From: Bacillota bacterium
Lineage (GTDB): Bacteria > Bacillota > Sulfobacillia > JACIYH01
Direction: 5' to 3'
DNA: 64,000 nt
Assembly: GCA_030019365.1 (NCBI GenBank)
Contig: JASEFA010000009.1
Span: forward strand, 37,674 to 101,673
Shown here: one piece after another, positions 1 through 7,259 of the stretch
Numbering within the stretch: position 1 is the first letter of the stretch
Layout: every line of letters begins with the position of its first letter
Made by a program: the position numbers and the translations under genes
The notes under the pieces: generated by a model
Databases searched by the model: none
What the model was told of the DNA's origin: nothing
What the model saw: the letters and a program-made list of their open reading frames with translations, nothing else

Positions 1-1397
1 GCAGCCGCCAGCAGATCCTTGGCCTTCACCCCCACCCCCTTCCGCCCGGACATGGCCACCGCTCCGGCGTCCTCTTCCACCTCGACGCCCAGCTCCCGGG
101 CCGCCTGGGGCGAGAGAGCAACCACCTCGTAGGCGAAGTGGATGGAGTTGCGCGCCGCCTCCTCGAAACCCAGCCGGCGCAGGGAGTACCGCAGCACGTC
201 CTGCAGGTACTTCTGCCTCACGTCGATGACGTTGATCACCCGCCAGGCCCGGCCAAAATCGCCCTCCTGACCGCCCGACGTGATGGATGTCCACAGGGTG
301 CTGCCGTCCGGCTGTTCCACATAGGGCCGGTAGCGGAAGTCCTTCCCCAGCAGCCCGAACTTCCACAGCTGGTACGCTATGTCCTTCGCCGTATAGGTGG
401 CAGTGCCGTCAGAGCGCACCAGGATCTTGTCGGGATTCTCCAGGTCGGCGAACTCGGGCAGATCGGAAAGCCTGACCACCCAGCATCCTGCGTTGGGGCC
501 GGTCTCTTCCCTCACCAGCGTGCCCTGCACCCGTAGCTTCTCGAAGGCATGGCGGAAGAAGCCGGCCCGCAAGATGTCCGACTCCCAGGTGAGGAGGTCG
601 TAGTAGATCCCCAGGGGCCACATGGTGTGAAGGTGCTCCCTCACGATGCCCTCCGCCACCTCCCGGGCGGTGCGCGCCACCTCATTGTCCCCTTCTTCGA
701 TGAGGGAGAGCACCCGGCGCCGGTACTCCCGCGCCTCGGGGTCCCGCTCGTACAGCTCCTGCACCTCGGTGTAGAGGTCCCAGCAGAAATAGTCGAACGG
801 TTCGTCCGGGCGCGGGCGGTGGTTCAGCCGGTGCAGCCCCACCACGATGTCGGCCACCTGCACCCCGGTGTCGTCGATGTAGTTCTGCACCTCCGCCCGG
901 TATCCCCGCGCCCGGTAGAGACGGGCCAGGGTATCTCCCAGGCAGGCGTTGCGCAGGTGGCCGATGTGCGCTGCCTTGTTGGGGTTGATGTTGGTGTGCT
1001 CGATCACCACCTTGGGCCCGGTACCGGCCTTGCTCCGTCCGTACCTCTCCCCGCGTTCGGCCACCTGGGCCAGGAACTCCCCGGCCACCTTCGCCGCGTC
1101 CAGCCGGAAGTTGACGTATCCGGGGGCGCTGGCCGTCACCTCCCGCACCCAGGGGAGCTCACCCCCGGAGATGCGGGCGCCGATGCTCTCCGCCACCTGC
1201 CGGGCCATCTCCACGGGCGGTCGCCGCAGCACCCGGGCCAGGGTCAGGCACACCGGAGAGGACAGATCCCCGAACTCCTCCCGGGGCGGGGTTTCCAGCC
1301 CCACCTCCTCCGGCGCCAGTGCGGCTCCCAACCCCTTCACTGCCCCCGCCAGGGCCTCCCGCAACGCCTCCTGTAGACTCGCCAGGTCCAGTTTCAC
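1..1397 (-). CDS. argS: Arginyl-tRNA synthetase, C-terminus off the left edge
   Basis: Class I aminoacyl-tRNA synthetase charging tRNA-Arg, cytoplasmic. About 465 codons are present; the gene continues leftwards out of the window, so the anticodon-binding domain is missing here. The N-terminal ~110 residues fit the Arg_tRNA_synt_N domain. The class I HIGH motif is seen as HTNINPNKAAHIGHLRNA (about residues 125-142), and near the left edge MSGRKGVGVKA occupies the usual KMSKS-loop position of ArgS. I chose the GTG start at 1397 because an AAGGGAG ribosome site lies just upstream and the first residues align with family N-termini. It is divergent from the DUF1646 gene. No T-box leader is visible between the promoter and the start. 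Confidence 0.93.
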   Translation of the reverse strand, partial: MKLDLASLQEALREALAGAVKGLGAALAPEEVGLETPPREEFGDLSSPVCLTLARVLRRPPVEMARQVAESIGARISGGELPWVREVTASAPGYVNFRLDAAKVAGEFLAQVAERGERYGRSKAGTGPKVVIEHTNINPNKAAHIGHLRNACLGDTLARLYRARGYRAEVQNYIDDTGVQVADIVVGLHRLNHRPRPDEPFDYFCWDLYTEVQELYERDPEAREYRRRVLSLIEEGDNEVARTAREVAEGIVREHLHTMWPLGIYYDLLTWESDILRAGFFRHAFEKLRVQGTLVREETGPNAGCWVVRLSDLPEFADLENPDKILVRSDGTATYTAKDIAYQLWKFGLLGKDFRYRPYVEQPDGSTLWTSITSGGQEGDFGRAWRVINVIDVRQKYLQDVLRYSLRRLGFEEAARNSIHFAYEVVALSPQAARELGVEVEEDAGAVAMSGRKGVGVKAKDLLAA

Positions 1398-1483
1398 TCA
1401 CTCCCTTGCCGTCGCCAGACCGACGGGTCGCCGCCCGCCCTCCGGTGCGAACTATTCCTCGGGACCGGAGGACAACCACCGGT

Positions 1484-1512
1484 ATTCTAGCCAAGTTCAT
1501 CATGGCACTCAA
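1484..1512 (-). promoter_or_regulatory. Candidate sigma-A promoter for argS
   Basis: Read on the minus strand: TTGAGT at 1507-1512, a 17-base spacer, TAGAAT at 1484-1489. Four and five matches to the -35 and -10 consensus. It lies about 85 bases upstream of the argS start. Pattern match only. Confidence 0.5.
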
Positions 1513-1582
1513 GCACCAGTACAGGGGCGCGGATGGCGCAGGTGCGGAACGGCATGGGCGGGCTGGTGCGGGGCAGGCGCGC

Positions 1583-1611
1583 TTGACAAGAAGGGTGGAG
1601 ACCATAATCAT
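1583..1611 (+). promoter_or_regulatory. Candidate promoter for the DUF1646 gene
   Basis: A perfect TTGACA at 1583-1588 is followed 17 bases later by AATCAT (1606-1611; 4 of 6). CATAAT at 1603-1608 is an alternative but the spacing is short. It points toward the membrane-protein gene 165 bases downstream, with the 27-base repeats lying in the leader. Confidence 0.4.
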
Positions 1612-1632
1612 GTAGGGGACAAAAGGGGAGTC

Positions 1633-1713
1633 GGGCAGGCCGGCGCCCCCCGCAGGAGAGGGCAGGCCGGCGCCCCCCGCAGGAGAGGGCAGGCCGGCGC
1701 CCTCCCCCAGGAG
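1633..1713. repeat. 27-bp tandem repeat, three copies
   Basis: Units at 1633-1659, 1660-1686 and 1687-1713. The first two are identical (beginning GGGCAGGCCGGCGCC); the third diverges in its second half. The array lies in the leader between the candidate promoter and the DUF1646 start, so it would be transcribed. The whole intergenic stretch 1398-1773 otherwise holds only the two promoters. Confidence 0.85.
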
Positions 1714-1773
1714 CGGGCTCCCGAGAGCCCGGCGGACTGCCGCCCACCAAGGTCGCGAGGAGTGAGACAAGAG

Positions 1774-2790
1774 ATGCTGGCGGGTCTGGTCGCCATCCTG
1801 GTGCTGGTCCTGGTACTTCCATTTGCCGTACGTCGGGTAGAAGAAAACCTGGAAGCGTTTCTGTTCGTGATGGGGGTGGCGGCCACCCTGGTCTCCCGTA
1901 CCCTCAGCGTGCACCTGGTCCTGCACGCCCTGCGCGAGCCCCTGATGATCACCACGGCCGTCTTCGTGGCCGGTCTGCTCTTCAAGGTGTTCGAGAAGCA
2001 GGTGGGGGCGACGGTGGGGGGATCCGTGAACAGGCTGTCCCTGCCCCTCTTCGCGGCTCTGGTGGTGTTTGTGCTGAGCCTTCTGTCCAGCATCATCACC
2101 GCCATCATCGCTTCCCTGGTACTGGTGGAAATCGTCAACCTGCTCCCCATCGACAGGAAGGAGAGAGTATCCTTCACCGTGGTGGCGTGCCTGGCCATCG
2201 GCCTGGGAGCCGCCCTCACCCCGGTGGGTGAACCCCTTTCCACCATAGCCACGTCCAAGATGGGACAGGGGTTCTGGTACCTGGCCCGGCTGCTGGTCAA
2301 GGACATCTTGCCGGGCATCGCCGTGCTGGCGGCCTTCTCCGCTTTCCTGCTGCGCAGGCGGGTGGTTACCCGGGAGGGAAATCACCGGGAGACCCCGGCA
2401 GAAACGTACCGTGACGTCATCGTCAGGGCCGTGAAGGTGTACCTCTTCGTGATGGCCCTGGTTCTCCTGGGCGAAGGGTTCAAGCCGTTCATCGACATGT
2501 ACGTGCTCCGGCTGAGTCCCCCGCTTCTCTACTGGGTGAACACGATTTCCGCGGTCGTGGACAACGCCACCCTTACGGCAGCCGAGATTACCCACGAGAT
2601 GACGAATGCTCAGGTGCGGGCCATCCTCATGGGCCTGCTCATCTCAGGGGGCATGCTCATCCCCGGCAACATCCCCAACATCATCTCGGCGAGCAAGCTC
2701 GGCATCGGCAGCCGGGAGTGGGCCCGTACCGGCATCCCTCTCTGCCTGGTGCTGCTCGTCGGATACTTCCTGATCCTCTTTGTGCTCTGA
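1774..2790 (+). CDS. DUF1646 family integral membrane protein, putative cation transporter
   Basis: 338-residue polytopic membrane protein with about ten hydrophobic segments along its whole length. The middle contains conserved small/polar stretches typical of ion-transporter-like permeases (ALTPVGEPLSTIATSK, about residue 150; VDNATLTAAEI and PGNIPNIISASK near the C-terminus). These match my memory of the DUF1646 family, described as predicted cation transporters; the substrate is not known. ATG at 1774 has GAGGAG 11 bases upstream; a GTG at 1762 is in frame but poorly placed for a ribosome site. Its last 147 bases overlap the antisense spore-protein gene. Confidence 0.75.
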   Translation: MLAGLVAILVLVLVLPFAVRRVEENLEAFLFVMGVAATLVSRTLSVHLVLHALREPLMITTAVFVAGLLFKVFEKQVGATVGGSVNRLSLPLFAALVVFVLSLLSSIITAIIASLVLVEIVNLLPIDRKERVSFTVVACLAIGLGAALTPVGEPLSTIATSKMGQGFWYLARLLVKDILPGIAVLAAFSAFLLRRRVVTREGNHRETPAETYRDVIVRAVKVYLFVMALVLLGEGFKPFIDMYVLRLSPPLLYWVNTISAVVDNATLTAAEITHEMTNAQVRAILMGLLISGGMLIPGNIPNIISASKLGIGSREWARTGIPLCLVLLVGYFLILFVL

Positions 2791-3003
2791 CCCCGGCCGG
2801 GCCGGAGTCGCTGCCGCCGGGGGCGGCTCCCGCGGCGCGGGTGCCCGGGTGCGGTGGTAGAGCAGGCCGCCCAGGCGTCCTGTCTCGGCGGCGCTCAGCC
2901 CGCCCCACCCGCGCGCCTGCACTTTCTCCCAGAGTCCCAGCTCCCGGGCGATGGCCTCCTTCAGGGGGGCGAGGGGATCTTCCTTCTTCTTGCTGGCAGG
3001 CAC
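2644..3003 (-). CDS. Alpha/beta-type small acid-soluble spore protein (divergent)
   Basis: The core resembles alpha/beta SASPs, which coat and protect spore DNA: LKEAIARELGL (about residues 12-22) matches the first family signature with one substitution, and GWGGLSAAETGRLGGLL (about 28-44) matches the second. It is about 119 residues, longer than usual (60-100), because of a Pro/Ala-rich and acidic tail. The tail is encoded antisense to the last 147 bases of the convergent DUF1646 gene. The GTG start at 3003 is preceded by GGAAGGGGGG at good spacing; an upstream ATG at 3096 would add a Gly/Arg-rich stretch unlike the family. Presence of this gene is the main reason for calling the organism spore-forming. 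Confidence 0.6.
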   Translation of the reverse strand: MPASKKKEDPLAPLKEAIARELGLWEKVQARGWGGLSAAETGRLGGLLYHRTRAPAPREPPPAAATPARPGSEHKEDQEVSDEQHQAERDAGTGPLPAADAELARRDDVGDVAGDEHAP

Positions 3004-3208
3004 CGGCTCCCACCCCCCTTCCCGGCCCTCGCGGGGAAACCCCGCTTGCGGGCGCTGCTTCCGCCCTCCAGTCTCCCCGAGGTATCCCCGGCCCATCCAT
3101 CACCCGCCCTCCAGCATATGGCCGGCAGCCCGGCCGGAGGCGATCGCCGACGGCAGGACGCCCATCTATGCGGCGGCCGGAGGTGATCGCCGACGACATG
3201 GCGCCCGG

Positions 3209-5005
3209 CTAGACGGCGGCAGGGGGAACGGCGGCGAACTGCATCTGGTAGAGGCGGTGGTACATGCCGCCCCGGGCCAGGAGATCCTGGTGAGTGCCCG
3301 TTTCCACTATGCGCCCCCCGTCCAGGACGTAGATGCGGTCGACATCCCGCACCGTGGAGAGGCGGTGGGCGATGACGATGGCAGTGCGCCCCTTGAGCAA
3401 CCGGCGCAGGGCCTCCTGGATGAGGGCCTCGGTATAAGGGTCCACGCTGGCGGTAGCCTCGTCTAGCACCAGGATGGCCGGATCGGCCAGCAGGGCACGG
3501 GCGAAAGCCAGGAGCTGGCGCTGCCCCACGGAAATGCGGGCCCCCCTCTCCCCCACCTCGGTGTCGTACCCCTGGGGAAGCCGGGAGATGAAAGCGTCTG
3601 CCCCCACGGCGCGGGCGGCATCCTCCACCTCCCGATCGGAGGCGCCCGGCCGGCCGTAGCGGATGTTTTCGCTGATGGTGCCCGAGAAGGCGAAGTTCTC
3701 CTGCAGGACCACTCCCATCTGGCGGCGCAGGGAGGCCAGGGTGACGCGCCGGACGTCGTGGCCGTCCACGGTGATGCGCCCCTGCTCCGGGTCATAGAAG
3801 CGCGCCAGCAGGCTGATCACCGTGGTCTTGCCCGCCCCGGTGGGCCCCACCAGGGCGATGGTTTCCCCCGGCCGCGCCTGCAGGTTGATGCGGTGCAGTA
3901 CCTCCTGACCGGGCTCGTAGGAGAAGCTCACGTCCTCGAAGCTGACGTGCCCCCGCACCGGGGGTAATTCCAGGGCATCAGGGGCGTCCTTCACCTGGGG
4001 CTCCGTGGCCAGGATCTCCAGGATGCGCTCCATGGACACACCGGCCGAAAGGAACACGCTGTAGATCTGGGTTATCTCCCTGATGGGCATGAAAAACCGG
4101 GTGAGATAGTTCAGGAACGCCACCACCGTGCCCAGGGGGATTTGCCCCAGGAAGATGAGGTGGCCACCGTACCAGACCAGCACCGCCGAGCCCACCGCCC
4201 CCACCAGCTCCACCGCCGGGTAGAATGCCGACTCCAGGGCGGCGGCCTGCACGTTGGCCCGGAAGTTACGGGCATTGATGTCGTCAAACCGCTCCGCATT
4301 GACATCTTCCCGGGAGAAGGCCTGGGTTACCCGCACGCCCGAGATGGACTCCTGCAGGTTGGCGTTTACGTCGGCTATGCGCCGTCTCACCCGGTGGAAG
4401 GCCTGCACCAGCCTGCCCTGGAATCCCCAGGTGAGCAACAGGAGGAGGGGGAGAACCGTGAACGAAGCCAGCGCCAGGGGGGCGTCGATGCGCAGCATGA
4501 CATAGATGATGCCCGCTATGCTCGTGAGGTCCCCCAGCGTGCTCACAAGACCGGAGGTGATGAGCTGGCTCAGGGCATCTACGTCGTTGGTGACCCGGGA
4601 CATCACCCGGCCCACCTGGGTGCGGTCCCAGAAGTCGGGGCCCAGGCGGAGAAGGTGGGCGAAGAGACGCTGGCGCACGTCGAAGACGATAGTCTGTCCC
4701 ACCCGCGACATGATGTACACCTGGGCGTACAGGGCCAGCCACTGGAGGAGGTAGGCGGCGAGGTAGAGCGCACCGGCACCCAGCACCCCGTGCAGGTTCC
4801 GGGCCGGGATGTACCGGTCGATGACCAGCTTGATCAGGTACGGCCCGGGCAAGCCCAGGGCGGCCACCAGGAGCACCAGGGCGGTGGCCAGCGAGAGCGG
4901 GCCCAGGTGAGGTCGCAGCCAGCGGGCCAGCTCCCGGTAGGTGCGGCGGCTCACCTGGGAGAGGCGGGCATCGGCGTCCAGGGCGTCATGAGGTCCGAAC
5001 CACAT
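3209..5005 (-). CDS. ABC exporter half-transporter, subunit with variant ISVGQ signature
   Basis: 598-residue type IV ABC exporter half: six-helix transmembrane domain (about 25-330) fused to a nucleotide-binding domain. Walker A GPTGAGKTT (about 385), signature ISVGQ in place of LSGGQ (about 490), Walker B LVLDEATASVD (about 510) with its catalytic Glu, and switch-His motif AHRLS (about 545). ATG 5005 has AGGAGG seven bases upstream; an in-frame extension upstream lies inside the preceding gene and was rejected. It overlaps the 3' end of the partner gene by 20 bases, so the two are surely co-translated and form a heterodimer. Substrate is unknown; multidrug or lipid export is typical of the family. 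Confidence 0.9.
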   Translation of the reverse strand: MWFGPHDALDADARLSQVSRRTYRELARWLRPHLGPLSLATALVLLVAALGLPGPYLIKLVIDRYIPARNLHGVLGAGALYLAAYLLQWLALYAQVYIMSRVGQTIVFDVRQRLFAHLLRLGPDFWDRTQVGRVMSRVTNDVDALSQLITSGLVSTLGDLTSIAGIIYVMLRIDAPLALASFTVLPLLLLLTWGFQGRLVQAFHRVRRRIADVNANLQESISGVRVTQAFSREDVNAERFDDINARNFRANVQAAALESAFYPAVELVGAVGSAVLVWYGGHLIFLGQIPLGTVVAFLNYLTRFFMPIREITQIYSVFLSAGVSMERILEILATEPQVKDAPDALELPPVRGHVSFEDVSFSYEPGQEVLHRINLQARPGETIALVGPTGAGKTTVISLLARFYDPEQGRITVDGHDVRRVTLASLRRQMGVVLQENFAFSGTISENIRYGRPGASDREVEDAARAVGADAFISRLPQGYDTEVGERGARISVGQRQLLAFARALLADPAILVLDEATASVDPYTEALIQEALRRLLKGRTAIVIAHRLSTVRDVDRIYVLDGGRIVETGTHQDLLARGGMYHRLYQMQFAAVPPAAV

Positions 5006-6746
5006 GGCCGGCCTCCTCCCGCGTACCACCCAGCTGCGTCTCGTATATCTTCCGGTAGAGCGCGCTGGACCGCACCAGCTCCTCGTGGGTGCCCCTGCCC
5101 ACAATGCGTCCCTGGTCCAGGACCACTATCAGGTCGGCTGTCCGGACGGTGGAGAGTCTCTGGGCGATGATGAACGAAGTGCGATCCCGCAGGAGCCGGA
5201 CGAACTCCTGCTGGATGCGGTACTCCGTCTCGGCGTCGACGCTGGAGGTTGATTCGTCGAACAGCAGGATGCGGGCGTCCATGAGGAGGGCCCGGGCTAT
5301 GGCCACCCGCTGCTTCTGACCTCCGGAGAGCCCCACCCCCCGCTCCCCGATCACGGTGTCGTACCCCTGGGGCAGGGACGCGATGAAGTCGTGGATGTGA
5401 GCGGCCTGCGCGGCCCTGGCCACCTCTTCCAGGGTGGCCTCGGGGCGCCCGTAGGCGATGTTCTCCCGGATGGAAGCCGAAAAGAGGAAGGTCTCCTGGG
5501 TCACCACCCCCACCTGCCGGCGCAGGCTGTCCAGGGTCATGTCGCGCACGTCCACCCCGTCGATGAGCACCTGCCCCTGTTCCACGTCGTAGAAGCGGGG
5601 GATGAGGTGGATCAGGCTGCTCTTTCCCGACCCGGTGGGGCCCAGGATAACCACCGTCTGCCCGGGGAGCACCTCCAGGTCGATGTTCTCCAGGGCCCGG
5701 AATCCAGAACGGTAGCGGAAGGAGACCTTCTCAAAGCGGACCTGACCGCGGAAGGGGGGCATGGCGACCGCCCCCGGCTTCTCCTGCACTTCCGCGGGGG
5801 TGTCCAGGAGCTCAAACAGGCGCCCGGCCGCCGCCGTCCCCCGCGAGGTAAGGTTGACCAGGAACCCCAGCTGGCGGATGGGCATCATGAGCTGCCCCAG
5901 GTAGGACGTGAACGCCACCAGACCGCCCACGGTAAGGCGGCCCAGCATCACCTCCCGCCCCCCGTACCCCAGCACCAGGGCCGTACCCGCCGCCCCCAGG
6001 AAATTCATGTAGGGACCCCAGAAAGCCGCTCCCCGCAGGGCCTTCATGGTCATGTCCATATACAGCCGGTTCTGGACCGTGAACTTCGCCCTTTCCAGGT
6101 CCTCGCGTGCGAAGGACTGCACCACCCTGATACCGGCCAGGCTCTCCTGCAGGTAGGCGGTCAGCACGGCCATCTGCTGGTGGATCTGTCGCCACAGGGG
6201 GCGCACCCGGCGACCGAACTCCACCACCGCATGGACCAGCGGGGGGAGCACGACCATGGACACCAGGGTCAGCCTCCAGTTGAGCCGCAAGAGCACCGCC
6301 ACGGTGATGAGCACCTGCAGCAGGCTGTTTCCCATGCCCATGATGCCCATGGCCATGAACCGGTTGACCGTCTCCACGTCTATGGTGAGCCGCGACATGA
6401 TCTGCCCGGTCTGGGCCTGATCGTAGAAGCCGAAGGAGAGCTGCTGCAGATGACCGAAAAGCCGGTTGCGCAGGTCATATGTAACCCGCTGGGCCACGTA
6501 CTGCATGGAGTACCGCTGCAGGAAGCGGGATATCCCCTGCATCGCCGCCACCGCCACCAGGGCCAGGGCGCCCCAGGGCAGCAGCCCCCAGCGGCCCTGC
6601 TGCAGGATGGAGTCCACCACCCACATGAGCACCCAGGGGGAAAGGGCAGCCAGCACGGGCACCACCAGGATCATGAGGATGCCTCCGGCCAGCCGGCCCC
6701 GGTAAGGTCGCAGAAACGGCCCCAGCCGGCGCAGGACCCCCATCAT
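4986..6746 (-). CDS. ABC exporter half-transporter, partner with Gln in the H-loop
   Basis: 586-residue ABC exporter half with N-terminal six-helix domain (about 15-310) and ATPase domain. Walker A GPTGSGKSS (about 370), canonical LSGGQ (about 474), Walker B LLFDESTSSVD (about 495). The switch motif is AQRLS, so the usual H-loop histidine is glutamine. In a heterodimer, this site pairs with the ISVGQ signature of the downstream subunit, giving one degenerate and one canonical ATP site. The start ATG overlaps the stop of the abrB-type gene as ATGA, implying translational coupling; a second ATG three bases downstream is equally possible. Confidence 0.9.
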   Translation of the reverse strand: MMGVLRRLGPFLRPYRGRLAGGILMILVVPVLAALSPWVLMWVVDSILQQGRWGLLPWGALALVAVAAMQGISRFLQRYSMQYVAQRVTYDLRNRLFGHLQQLSFGFYDQAQTGQIMSRLTIDVETVNRFMAMGIMGMGNSLLQVLITVAVLLRLNWRLTLVSMVVLPPLVHAVVEFGRRVRPLWRQIHQQMAVLTAYLQESLAGIRVVQSFAREDLERAKFTVQNRLYMDMTMKALRGAAFWGPYMNFLGAAGTALVLGYGGREVMLGRLTVGGLVAFTSYLGQLMMPIRQLGFLVNLTSRGTAAAGRLFELLDTPAEVQEKPGAVAMPPFRGQVRFEKVSFRYRSGFRALENIDLEVLPGQTVVILGPTGSGKSSLIHLIPRFYDVEQGQVLIDGVDVRDMTLDSLRRQVGVVTQETFLFSASIRENIAYGRPEATLEEVARAAQAAHIHDFIASLPQGYDTVIGERGVGLSGGQKQRVAIARALLMDARILLFDESTSSVDAETEYRIQQEFVRLLRDRTSFIIAQRLSTVRTADLIVVLDQGRIVGRGTHEELVRSSALYRKIYETQLGGTREEAGHVVRTS

Positions 6747-7093
6747 GCTCCCTCGCCACCCACCGGTTCGCCCCTGCTCCCGGTCGGCTGTTCCCCGCCG
6801 GGCCGCCGACCAGCGCGCTCTTCGTCGCGGTCGGCATCCTCGAGGCGCAGGCCCACCGCCCGCAACAGGTCCTGCAGGTACTCGGTGACGAGGTCGGCCT
6901 TGAGCATGATCAATCCATTGCCGTGGTGATTGCCGAACACCATGACCTTATCGCCGATCTCCAGGCCCAGCTCCTTGCGCGCCTCCACCGGGATGACCAC
7001 CTGGCCGCGCTCCCCCACGGTCGAGGAGCCGTAGAACCTGCCTCCCGGCAGATGCCCCACATGGCCCACCTTCTTGCCCAACGCACCCACCAC
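6743..7093 (-). CDS. AbrB/SpoVT-type transcriptional regulator
   Basis: 116-residue protein with a swapped-hairpin AbrB DNA-binding domain at about 20-65 (FYGSSTVGERGQVVIPVEAR, then LGLEIGDKVMVFG), followed by a helical and charged tail. Proteins of this type are dimeric transition-state or sporulation-linked regulators. First gene of an operon with the two exporter subunits; its TGA overlaps the exporter ATG, so it likely senses or controls that exporter. GTG 7093 is taken as start, but no good ribosome site precedes it; a TTG four codons in is an alternative. A palindrome at the promoter suggests autoregulation. Confidence 0.85.
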   Translation of the reverse strand: MVGALGKKVGHVGHLPGGRFYGSSTVGERGQVVIPVEARKELGLEIGDKVMVFGNHHGNGLIMLKADLVTEYLQDLLRAVGLRLEDADRDEERAGRRPGGEQPTGSRGEPVGGEGA

Positions 7094-7105
7094 CGGATAT
7101 GAAAA

Positions 7106-7138
7106 GTACGATGGGTATCACCCATCGTACATATTATA
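7106..7138 (-). promoter_or_regulatory. abrB promoter with operator palindrome at the start site
   Basis: On the minus strand a perfect -10 TATAAT (7133-7138) is followed at once by a perfect 10+10 inverted repeat, arms 7106-7115 (GTACGATGGG) and 7121-7130, five-base spacer. The transcription start would fall inside the palindrome, and the palindrome ends 13 bases before the GTG start. No convincing -35 is present. The layout fits a repressor site, plausibly for the AbrB-type protein itself. Confidence 0.6.
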
Positions 7139-7194
7139 TCGCCTCTCGAAAGACTGCGGAAGGGGGCCACACCGGTGCCGTCACACGGCCCGCC

Positions 7195-7259
7195 GGCCTG
7201 CCGGCTACCGCCGCGACACCAGGCTGATGGCCTGCCGGCTACCGCCGCGACACCAGGCT
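7195..7259. repeat. 31-bp direct repeat at 34-bp spacing, duplicated 3' gene end
   Basis: Copies at 7195-7225 and 7229-7259 are identical. The second copy covers the last codons and stop of the anti-sigma-like gene, so the first copy is an out-of-gene duplicate of that C-terminus (SLVSRR-stop). Confidence 0.85.

Noticed and set aside
1398..1500. T-box leader for argS
   Set aside because: No T-box sequence or terminator hairpin in the short leader.
949..1773. Long N-terminal extension of the DUF1646 frame starting at 949
   Set aside because: It runs antisense through argS and through the 27-bp repeat; the composition is not protein-like and a good start exists at 1774.
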